Source of the DNA: an uncultured Pedobacter sp.
Lineage (GTDB): Bacteria; Bacteroidota; Bacteroidia; Sphingobacteriales; Sphingobacteriaceae
Assembly (NCBI GenBank): GCA_938008555.1
Contig: CALLKE010000011.1
Location: 1 to 20,443, forward strand
Direction: 5' to 3'
Length of the DNA stretch: 20,443 bases
This document shows positions 7,417-13,577 of the stretch, piece after piece. How positions within the stretch are numbered: position 1 is the first letter of the stretch; every line of letters begins with the position of its first letter. The translations under genes were made by a program, and so were the position numbers. The notes beneath the pieces were generated by a model. It saw nothing but the letters and a program-made list of their open reading frames with translations, ran no database searches and was not told where the DNA came from.

Positions 7417-8130
7417 TTAACCCTCCAATAGAAATCCGACTAAAGCAATAGCAAGACCCAAGCAAACAGCAATTAATTTTTTGATGTTAAACTTGTGGTC
7501 AACACTAGATTCAAAGAGAATGGTAGTCGAAATATGTAGGAAGATACCAATCACAATGCCCATTATGCTTTCATAATAATTACTGATTTCAGCAATGTTG
7601 TTATGACCAATGGCATAGCTGATCCAATATCCGAGTGGGCACATGATGGCAAAAATGGCAAGAAAGATGACGATCGCATTCTTGCTTATTTTCTTTTGTA
7701 GAAGAACACTTCCAAGGGCAAAAGCAGCAGGGACATGGTGCAACGCAATACCAAAAACAAGCTGATCATGTGTGCCATGTGCTAGAGGCATACCCTCTAA
7801 GAAAGCATGCAAGCACAGACTAATCATGATACCAAAAGGGAAAGCTTGATGGTGTGAGTGCAGATGAATGTGACCATGCTCAATACCTTCTGAAAACTGC
7901 TCCATCACAATTTGAAGTAAAAATCCTCCCAGGATGAATAGCCCAATATCATGGTTTCCTGAGAAGTATACTTCAGGCATGAGATGCAACACTGTGATCG
8001 AAAATAGGTATGCGCCGCTTAACGAAAGGATTAGTTTTAGTCGATTTGTATTATCCTTTTTAAATAAAAAAATACATAATCCACCTAAAAAAGCACTAAA
8101 AAATAAAAGGACTAGTTTCCAGTTTTCCAT
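7417..8130 (-). CDS. ZIP family divalent metal transporter
   Basis: 237-aa inner-membrane protein with about seven hydrophobic segments, resembling ZIP (SLC39-type) transporters that import Zn2+ or other divalent cations. A histidine-rich cytoplasmic loop, HGHIHLHSHH (85-94), precedes the transmembrane segment carrying HAFLEGMP (108-115), which matches the first ZIP metal motif (HNxxEG type). The second motif, usually HExPHE, reads HHVPAA (131-136), so its acidic residues are absent. Metal preference or direction may therefore differ from classical ZIPs. The start overlaps the end of the PAP2 gene by 19 bases, implying translational coupling. It is the last gene of the methyltransferase-PAP2-ZIP operon. 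Confidence 0.87.
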   Translation of the reverse strand: MENWKLVLLFFSAFLGGLCIFLFKKDNTNRLKLILSLSGAYLFSITVLHLMPEVYFSGNHDIGLFILGGFLLQIVMEQFSEGIEHGHIHLHSHHQAFPFGIMISLCLHAFLEGMPLAHGTHDQLVFGIALHHVPAAFALGSVLLQKKISKNAIVIFLAIFAIMCPLGYWISYAIGHNNIAEISNYYESIMGIVIGIFLHISTTILFESSVDHKFNIKKLIAVCLGLAIALVGFLLEG

Positions 8131-8693
8131 TTCTGATAGGGTATAATTTTTTTCAAAATAGTTCCAATTGTATATCCGATGGTTCCACCAAGAAGTGCCC
8201 CAAAGGTGATATCAATGGGATAGTGTAGGCCTACGTACACTTGGGCAAAACTGATAGAAACTGCCCATAGAAGAGCAAGTGGCATTATCCATTTCCACCT
8301 TCTGTAAAATAGCGTAATTAAAAAAACACCCATGGCAAAGTGATTAGATGCATGTGTGGAAGGAAAACTATAACCGCTTCCGCAAGGAACTAAGCTGCGT
8401 ACATGGAGTTTGATGATGGGATCATTGCAGGGCCTTAATCGCTCAACAAAGGGTTTAATAATGGAAGCGGAAAAAAAATCAGCTATGCCAAAGGAGAGTA
8501 CAAAAAAAAGTAGCATTACGACACCATATTTGCCGTATTTTTTGATCAAAATAAAAGCTAAGAAAAGATACAAAGGTACCCAAGTAAGGCGTTCACGTAG
8601 GATAGGCATCAACCAGTCGAAAAATAGATTAGCAGTAACTTGATTGATCGCAAAAAATAAATGCTGATCTAGTTCAATCAGTTGATTAAGCAT
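8112..8693 (-). CDS. PAP2 family membrane phosphatase
   Basis: 193-aa polytopic membrane protein of the type 2 phosphatidic acid phosphatase family. The three catalytic blocks are intact: K80...RLRP (85-88), PSTH (111-114), and GLHYPID (155-161, His157 and Asp161). Such proteins remove phosphate from lipid phosphates. In Bacteroidota the likely substrates are undecaprenyl diphosphate, lipid A phosphates or phosphatidylglycerol phosphate, and the sequence does not decide between them. The gene overlaps the methyltransferase gene by 8 bases upstream and the ZIP gene by 19 bases downstream, so it is the middle member of a tightly packed operon. Confidence 0.93.
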   Translation of the reverse strand: MLNQLIELDQHLFFAINQVTANLFFDWLMPILRERLTWVPLYLFLAFILIKKYGKYGVVMLLFFVLSFGIADFFSASIIKPFVERLRPCNDPIIKLHVRSLVPCGSGYSFPSTHASNHFAMGVFLITLFYRRWKWIMPLALLWAVSISFAQVYVGLHYPIDITFGALLGGTIGYTIGTILKKIIPYQKWKTGN

Positions 8694-9426
8694 GAGTTTT
8701 CTGACAGATAAAAATTAAACGGTCTGAGTGAGTATAATCAAAATCGTTTAGGGAGTAATCACCAAAGTGTTTGATAATTTTAAAGCCACTTTGTGCAAAT
8801 AAGTTTTCAAAATCAGAATAGGTGAACGCTTTTATTTCTTCCTCAAAAACATGTTTAGTGTCTCGATGTTCGAAGCTAATGCGCTTCACTATTTTTCCAT
8901 CACGTATTTGCTTATTGATATGGAAATCTATTCCGTCAAGATGTTTTATTTCTTGATGACTAAGGTGTCGCATGATTTTTTCAGTATTGAAATAATCGAG
9001 TACTAGAAGCCCATTATCTTTTAAAGATTTTTGAAGTGCTTGCAATGTGCTGATATGTTCTTCATTGGTTTCAAAATAGCCGAAGCTGGTAAAGAGATTA
9101 AGTGCGATATCAAATGAATTTTTTTGAAAAATATGACGTATATCATGTACTTGAAAATGAAGCTCTTTATTTTTAAATCGTTGTGCAAACTCGATGTTAG
9201 ATGGCGATAGGTCTATTCCTGTTACATGGTATCCCTTTTTATTTAAATAAACGGCGTGCCGACCTCGTCCACAAGCCGCATCTAAAAGCATGGCATTTAA
9301 TGAGGGCTTCAAATAGGTACAAAGATTATCAATGAAAAGTTCGGCTTCTTCATCATTTCTATTTTGATATAGAATGTGATAGTAGGGCGAATCAAACCAG
9401 TTCTCAAACCATTTTTTTTGTAGCAT
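8686..9426 (-). CDS. Class I SAM-dependent methyltransferase
   Basis: 246-aa soluble Rossmann-fold methyltransferase. Motif I is LLDAACGRGRH (47-57), which binds SAM. The acidic ribose-binding residue is Asp72 in GIDLSPSN. A following strand with FDIALNLFTSFGYF (about 104-117) corresponds to the active-site region. There is no further motif that identifies the substrate. The order methyltransferase, PAP2 phosphatase, ZIP transporter with overlapping ends suggests one transcript. A lipid or small-molecule substrate is possible but unproven. A -7 box lies 19 bases upstream of the ATG. Confidence 0.88.
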   Translation of the reverse strand: MLQKKWFENWFDSPYYHILYQNRNDEEAELFIDNLCTYLKPSLNAMLLDAACGRGRHAVYLNKKGYHVTGIDLSPSNIEFAQRFKNKELHFQVHDIRHIFQKNSFDIALNLFTSFGYFETNEEHISTLQALQKSLKDNGLLVLDYFNTEKIMRHLSHQEIKHLDGIDFHINKQIRDGKIVKRISFEHRDTKHVFEEEIKAFTYSDFENLFAQSGFKIIKHFGDYSLNDFDYTHSDRLIFICQKTHA

Positions 9427-9445
9427 AGGGTCGGATTAAGGGCAG

Positions 9446-9453
9446 CAAATATA
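9446..9453 (-). promoter_or_regulatory. Candidate -7 box of the methyltransferase operon
   Basis: The minus strand reads TATATTTG, an exact TAnnTTTG, 19 bases before the ATG at 9426. No good -33 TTG is seen at the standard distance. It is the only promoter-like element for the three-gene operon and lies back to back with the glmM promoter. Confidence 0.45.
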
Positions 9454-9552
9454 TGCATTTACATTTTTTTGATTATGATGAGTCTTGTTGAGCTTATTCG
9501 GGCTTTATAAACTACTTTGAGGAGTGCATAGGTGTCCATTAAAATGGATGGC

Positions 9553-9582
9553 TTGGAGGTTAAAATTGAATAATTACCTTTG
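9553..9582 (+). promoter_or_regulatory. glmM promoter, Bacteroidota type
   Basis: TTG at 9553-9555, 19 bases, then TACCTTTG at 9575-9582: an exact match to the Bacteroidota consensus TTG-N19-TAnnTTTG. Transcription should start near 9587-9590. The upstream TTG start candidate of glmM at 9580 lies inside this -7 box and could not be in the mRNA, so this site argues for the GTG at 9607. Confidence 0.75.
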
Positions 9583-9606
9583 GACCAAAACAAAATCGTA
9601 AAACAA

Positions 9607-11013
9607 GTGTCATTAATTAAATCAATTTCAGGAATAAGAGGTACAATAGGGGGTAAAAGTGGTGATGCATTAACTCCATCTGATATTATCAAATTCACCA
9701 CTGCATTTGGGAAATGGGTTGTGACTAATACGGGGATTAATAAAATAGTGATTGGTCGTGATGCCAGAGTGTCTGGTGAAATGTTGCGAAACCTAGTTGT
9801 TGGAACACTACAAAGTATAGGTGTAGATGTAATTGATCTAGGCCTTTCTACTACGCCAACCGTAGAGTTAGCTGTGGCTGAAGAAAAAGCAGGAGGAGGT
9901 ATTGTATTAACAGCAAGTCATAATCCAAAACAATGGAATGCTTTGAAATTGCTTAATCAGAAAGGAGAATTTATTTCGGATGCAGATGGAAAAGCACTTT
10001 TGAAAATTGCTGAACGAGACGATGTGGAGTATGCAAATGTGGATAGCCTTGGAAAGATTAAGTATGATGATTCGTATTTACGTAAGCACATTGATAAAAT
10101 ATTAGCGCTGTCTTTAGTAGATGTAGGAGCAATTAGGAAAGCAAATTTTAAAATAGCTATTGACTGTGTTAATTCTTCGGGAGGGATTTTTGTACCGGCA
10201 CTATTGAAGGCGCTTGGTGTTAAAACAGTTCATGAGCTGTATTGCAAACCAGATGGACAGTTTCCTCATAATCCAGAGCCATTGCCTGAAAACTTGACAG
10301 CCCTGTCTCAGTTGGTTGTTTCGAAAAAAACAGATTTGGGTATAGCTGTTGATCCAGACGTGGATCGTTTGTGTTTTGTTTGTGAGGATGGGACGATGTT
10401 TGGTGAAGAATATACATTGGTAGCAGTCGCAGACTATGTGCTGGCAAATACTCCAGGGAATACGGTATCTAATCTTTCATCTACACGAGCTTTGCGAGAT
10501 GTAACAGAGCGTTTAGGGGGGCTTTACAATGCTTCTGCGGTTGGAGAGGTGAATGTCGTTGATAAAATGAAAGAAACAGAGGCTGTGATAGGAGGTGAAG
10601 GAAATGGTGGTATCATTTATCCAGAATTGCATTATGGACGAGATGCACTTGTGGGAATAGCCTTGTTTCTAACTCATTTGGCTAAATCAAACCAATCTGT
10701 TTCAGTATTGCGTAGCACTTATCCATCTTATTTTATTTCTAAGAACAAGGTGATTTTGACATCAGATATGGATATCGATGCATTATTAGTAGAAATTAAA
10801 AAACGATACAAGAAACAACCGCACAATACGATTGATGGCCTGAAAATTGAGTTTGAAAATGACTGGGTGCATTTAAGAAAGTCAAATACAGAACCGATTA
10901 TTCGTATTTATGCTGAGGGGAGTTCAGAGACTGTCGCTGAAAACCTGGCGAAAAAAATCATTGGTGATATTAAAGAATATTGTGTAGAGGCAGAAAAATT
11001 GCTGCCCAGATAA
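9607..11013 (+). CDS. glmM: Phosphoglucosamine mutase
   Basis: Alpha-D-phosphohexomutase family enzyme that interconverts glucosamine 6-phosphate and glucosamine 1-phosphate for UDP-GlcNAc, feeding peptidoglycan and lipopolysaccharide. Numbering from GTG 9607 (468 aa), the N-terminal block is SLIKSISGIRGTIGG. The phosphoserine loop is TASHNPKQWN (Ser104), the Mg-binding loop DPDVDR (249-254), the sugar-binding loop GEGNGG (330-335), and the phosphate-binding loop RKSNTEPIIR (424-433). The Bacteroidota branch of the family has GEGNGG where E. coli has GEQSG-type loops. Phosphomannomutase or phosphoglucomutase activity is possible but less likely. An in-frame TTG at 9580 would add nine residues but sits in the promoter. 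The gene ends within a hairpin. Confidence 0.9.
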   Translation: MSLIKSISGIRGTIGGKSGDALTPSDIIKFTTAFGKWVVTNTGINKIVIGRDARVSGEMLRNLVVGTLQSIGVDVIDLGLSTTPTVELAVAEEKAGGGIVLTASHNPKQWNALKLLNQKGEFISDADGKALLKIAERDDVEYANVDSLGKIKYDDSYLRKHIDKILALSLVDVGAIRKANFKIAIDCVNSSGGIFVPALLKALGVKTVHELYCKPDGQFPHNPEPLPENLTALSQLVVSKKTDLGIAVDPDVDRLCFVCEDGTMFGEEYTLVAVADYVLANTPGNTVSNLSSTRALRDVTERLGGLYNASAVGEVNVVDKMKETEAVIGGEGNGGIIYPELHYGRDALVGIALFLTHLAKSNQSVSVLRSTYPSYFISKNKVILTSDMDIDALLVEIKKRYKKQPHNTIDGLKIEFENDWVHLRKSNTEPIIRIYAEGSSETVAENLAKKIIGDIKEYCVEAEKLLPR

Positions 11014-11048
11014 TTAATAAGAGGCAAAGAATTCTGCCTCTTATTAAT
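11013..11048. terminator. Hairpin between glmM and the PfkB-family gene
   Basis: Perfect 14-bp inverted repeat attaataagaggca/tgcctcttattaat (11013-11026 and 11035-11048) around an 8-base loop. It begins on the last base of the glmM stop codon. There is no long T run, but the outer stem is A/T-rich on both sides, so it could end transcripts from both directions between convergent genes. Confidence 0.75.
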
Positions 11049-11132
11049 CCGTTTACTCCACAATATATAGTAGATGATGATCCTCGTTTTGAAGGTAATC
11101 TACTGTTTAAGTCTAAATTGCAATAATTAGAT

Positions 11133-11148
11133 AGTAGACTTTTCTACT
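11133..11148 (-). terminator. Weak hairpin after the PfkB-family gene
   Basis: AGTAGA and TCTACT form a 6-bp stem with a 4-base loop, starting 4 bases after the minus-strand stop codon of the kinase gene. The stem is short and A/T-rich with no T run, so terminator function is doubtful. The stronger hairpin at 11013-11048 lies further downstream. Confidence 0.25.
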
Positions 11149-11152
11149 CCTG

Positions 11153-12073
11153 CTACTGTTCAATTGTGAAACTGCTTAAGTTTACAAATTCTTGTACACG
11201 TTCTGCAATATCGAAATTGGTCAGGTTTTTTATTTTTTCTGTTCCAAATTGTTCTACACAAAACGAAGCTAGGGCAGATCCATAGATAACTGCATTTTTC
11301 ATACTATTAAAATTGATTGTCCCCACTTTGGCGAGATATCCAATAAATCCACCTGCGAAAGTATCTCCGGCACCAGTTGGATCAAAAACTTCTGCCAGAG
11401 GGAGACCTGGAGCAGAAAAAACGTGCTTATCGTGAAATAATAAAGCTCCATGTTCACCTTTTTTAATGATCACATAGGCCGGGCCCATTTGGAGAATTTT
11501 ACGAGCTGCTTTCACTAATGAGTATTCTCCGGATAGCTGCCGAGCTTCGGCATCATTGATAGTGATGACATCAACCATTTTGATCGTTTCTAATAAACTA
11601 TCCATCGCAATATCCATCCAAAAATTCATGGTATCTAACACGATGAGTTTTGGCCTTTTTTTAAGCCTTTTAATAGTCTTTTGTTGAACTTCTGGTGTGA
11701 GGTTCCCTAGTAAGAGAAATTCGCAATCTTGGTAAGAGGTAGGAATAATGGGGTCAAAATCTGCTAGCACATTGAGATCAGTCGTTAATGTATCACGACT
11801 GTTCATGTCATTATGATATTTGCCAGCCCAAAAGAAAGACTTCTCACCAGATTTAATTTGTACTCCTTCCATGTTAATGCCATGGTCTTCAAAGCTCTGG
11901 ATGTCTTCTTCAGGGAAGTCATCGCCAACCACGGCAACAACTTTAACTTGATCATAAAAGTAGGATGCTGCTAAGCTCGCGTATGTAGCAGCTCCACCAA
12001 CAATTTTGTCTGTTTTGCCGAATGGCGTTTCGATAGCATCAAATGCTACAGTTCCTATGATAACTAAGCTCAT
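11153..12073 (-). CDS. PfkB family carbohydrate/nucleoside kinase
   Basis: 306-aa cytoplasmic ribokinase-fold (PfkB) kinase. The N-terminal glycine motif is GGAATYASLAA (26-36). The C-terminal signature is DPTGAGDTFAGGF (231-243), with catalytic Asp237 in the GAGD anion hole. DAEARQLSG (174-182) is the usual mid-domain block. Substrate is not decided by sequence. Relatives phosphorylate ribose, fructose, adenosine or other sugars and nucleosides. The gene is monocistronic by position, between convergent glmM and the divergent tRNA. A near-match -7 box (AATATTTG on the minus strand at 12098-12105, first base off consensus) lies 24 bases before the ATG. Confidence 0.9.
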   Translation of the reverse strand: MSLVIIGTVAFDAIETPFGKTDKIVGGAATYASLAASYFYDQVKVVAVVGDDFPEEDIQSFEDHGINMEGVQIKSGEKSFFWAGKYHNDMNSRDTLTTDLNVLADFDPIIPTSYQDCEFLLLGNLTPEVQQKTIKRLKKRPKLIVLDTMNFWMDIAMDSLLETIKMVDVITINDAEARQLSGEYSLVKAARKILQMGPAYVIIKKGEHGALLFHDKHVFSAPGLPLAEVFDPTGAGDTFAGGFIGYLAKVGTINFNSMKNAVIYGSALASFCVEQFGTEKIKNLTNFDIAERVQEFVNLSSFTIEQ

Positions 12074-12155
12074 AAAATATTTTTAAAAATTTTGTCGCAA
12101 ATATTGCATTAATAATTAATTATTCCGATCATTGCATTCCCAAACCGAACAGCAC

Positions 12156-12229
12156 TCCTGAGTAGCTCAGCCGGTTAGAGCATCTGACTGTTAATCAGAG
12201 GGTCGCTGGTTCGAGCCCAGCCTCAGGAG
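12156..12229 (+). tRNA. tRNA-Asn (anticodon GTT)
   Basis: Cloverleaf read by eye: acceptor stem tcctgag/ctcagga (12156-12162 and 12222-12228) with discriminator G at 12229, D arm agctcagccggttagagc, anticodon stem tctga/tcaga with loop ctgttaa and anticodon GTT at 12190-12192, and T arm ctggttcgagcccag. The 3' CCA is not encoded. It matches the layout of known bacterial tRNA-Asn. No integrase or duplicated tRNA end is nearby. Confidence 0.97.
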
Positions 12230-12230
12230 C

Positions 12231-12266
12231 AAAGGCTTCCCTATTTTAGGGAGGCCTTTTTTATTT
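12231..12266 (+). terminator. Terminator of tRNA-Asn
   Basis: A 13-bp stem aaaggcttcccta/tagggaggccttt (12231-12243 and 12247-12259, one G-T pair) closes a three-base loop and runs into a T stretch. It begins 2 bases after the tRNA. It also faces the end of the convergent minus-strand gene at 12282. Confidence 0.9.
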
Positions 12267-12281
12267 CATAATATTCATTTT

Positions 12282-12923
12282 CTATTTGTGCTCACACGAG
12301 CAGCATGTATCATTTTTTGCCTTTTCGAAACATTCTTTCCCCTCTTTAAAAGAAAGGTATGTAATTACCAAGGTTCCTACTGAATCGGTATATGGCAAAT
12401 GTGTTTGTTCGTATATCCAGCTTGCAATAAGTAGCACAACAGACATATAAATACAAATTCGTGTGCATTCTACATCTGCAAGCATTGCTTCCGAATTTAA
12501 TAGTTTCCCCACCTTTGTTTTACTGTATACCAGAACACACATCACAGCAATAGAGATTAGAGAAATAATAACGCCCCAGAATGTAGTTGTAGGTTGATGC
12601 CCAATCCACATATTATACACACTTGTTATCAAAAGCCCAACCACTAGAGTATAAAAGGCGTAACCTGTAATTCGCAATGCTGTGCGTTCAAAAGTGTCAC
12701 GATTATTACTGGGGTTTTGTTGAATACGGAAAATCATATGCGCTATTCCAAATCCTGAAATCATTTCAATGAAACTGTCTGCGCCAAAGCCAAATAGGGC
12801 TAGACTCCCGTCTTTATAGCCCAAATAAGTTGCAATTAATCCTTCGGCTAGGTTATATAGTATTGTAAAAAGAGCAAGCCCGAAAGCAATTTTATAAAGA
12901 GGTTTTTGATCAATTACTTTCAT
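12282..12923 (-). CDS. Small CDF-like cation transporter
   Basis: 213-aa membrane protein with about six hydrophobic segments, resembling the transmembrane part of cation diffusion facilitators, which export Zn2+, Fe2+ or other divalent ions. The TM2 region has GADSFIEMISG (48-58) with Asp49 and Glu53. TM5 has SEAMLADVEC (144-153) with Glu145 and Asp150. These could form the intramembrane metal site where classical CDFs have HxxxD/DxxxD. It lacks the usual cytoplasmic C-terminal dimerisation domain and instead ends in a cysteine/histidine tail (Cys198, Cys207, Cys208, Cys210, His212) that could bind a soft metal. It lies 146 bases downstream of the exported thioredoxin-like gene. An A/T-rich inverted repeat 36 bases before its start suggests independent regulation. 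Confidence 0.75.
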   Translation of the reverse strand: MKVIDQKPLYKIAFGLALFTILYNLAEGLIATYLGYKDGSLALFGFGADSFIEMISGFGIAHMIFRIQQNPSNNRDTFERTALRITGYAFYTLVVGLLITSVYNMWIGHQPTTTFWGVIISLISIAVMCVLVYSKTKVGKLLNSEAMLADVECTRICIYMSVVLLIASWIYEQTHLPYTDSVGTLVITYLSFKEGKECFEKAKNDTCCSCEHK

Positions 12924-12958
12924 ATGATCTTTGTCAATTATAAAGTTGTCATAAACTA

Positions 12959-12979
12959 CCGATTTAAAATTTTAAACGG
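12959..12979. repeat. A/T-rich inverted repeat upstream of the CDF-like gene
   Basis: The sequence ccg-a-tttaaaattttaaa-cgg has a perfect 14-base palindromic core (12963-12976) flanked by ccg/cgg arms with one extra A. It ends 36 bases upstream of the CDF-like ATG, a plausible place for an operator. It could also be the base-composition background of an intergenic region. Confidence 0.3.
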
Positions 12980-13069
12980 TGCTATGTATGATGGTTCCAA
13001 AAAAATGTGGATTAAAGGAAGAATACGGCAGGCAATGTACTGAAAAATAGTTGACAGCGTGCTGAGCAC

Positions 13070-13561
13070 TTATTTTAACTGCGCTAAGATGTGCTGCATA
13101 TCTTGGGGGGATAAATACTGATTGTATTGAAAAACGATTTCGTAGTTGGCATTTAATATGCAAAACACGGGGTAGGATATTGATTCATTAACTGTACCAA
13201 GTAGGGTGGCTAATTGGTGTACACCTGTGTTATTTCCTGTTGGTTTGTATGTAAAAGAGTGATTGCGAAAAGAGATTGCTCGTTTATCTTCTGCGTCAAA
13301 ATCAATGAAATAATAGTTCTGGTTTAGTAATTCGATTACATGTTTATTTTTTAGGGCTGTGTTTCGCATGAGGCCGCAGTATTTGCACCAGCTGGTATGG
13401 ATAAAGACGGCTATGGGTTTTTCTTCTACTTTTTGTAAGCTATCGATCTGTTCGAATGAATGACTCTTTAATTGTGCAAATGAGGTTTGAGAAGATAAAA
13501 CAAAACCCCAAGTAAGCATCATGAAACAATAGTTTACAATCATTCTTCCTTGAGGTTTCAT
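13070..13561 (-). CDS. Exported thioredoxin-like protein
   Basis: 163-aa protein with an N-terminal signal-like segment (charged start, hydrophobic 8-24, likely cleavage after FAQ or nearby about residue 30), so it is probably periplasmic or membrane-tethered. The thioredoxin-fold active site is HTSWCKYCGLM with Cys59 and Cys62, followed by a FIDFDAED strand and a cis-proline candidate in SYPVFCILN. This is the Thioredoxin_7-like arrangement rather than a classical TrxA (CGPC). It may reduce disulfides in an envelope partner. It begins 16 bases after the TonB-dependent receptor stop, so the two are co-transcribed. Met7 is an alternative start. Confidence 0.85.
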   Translation of the reverse strand: MKPQGRMIVNYCFMMLTWGFVLSSQTSFAQLKSHSFEQIDSLQKVEEKPIAVFIHTSWCKYCGLMRNTALKNKHVIELLNQNYYFIDFDAEDKRAISFRNHSFTYKPTGNNTGVHQLATLLGTVNESISYPVFCILNANYEIVFQYNQYLSPQDMQHILAQLK

Positions 13562-13577
13562 TTGAAAGGGTGTTTAA

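Noticed and set aside
12156..12280. tRNA-Asn as an integration site for a mobile element
   Set aside because: No integrase, no repeated tRNA 3' end and no foreign-looking genes flank it. A proper terminator follows immediately.
13059..13069. Palindrome gtgctgagcac just after the thioredoxin-like gene
   Set aside because: Five-base arms with a one-base centre cannot form a hairpin, and no T run follows, so it is not a terminator.
12972..13163. 63-codon minus-strand ORF between the CDF-like and thioredoxin-like genes
   Set aside because: It overlaps the end of the thioredoxin-like gene in another frame and has no coding character.
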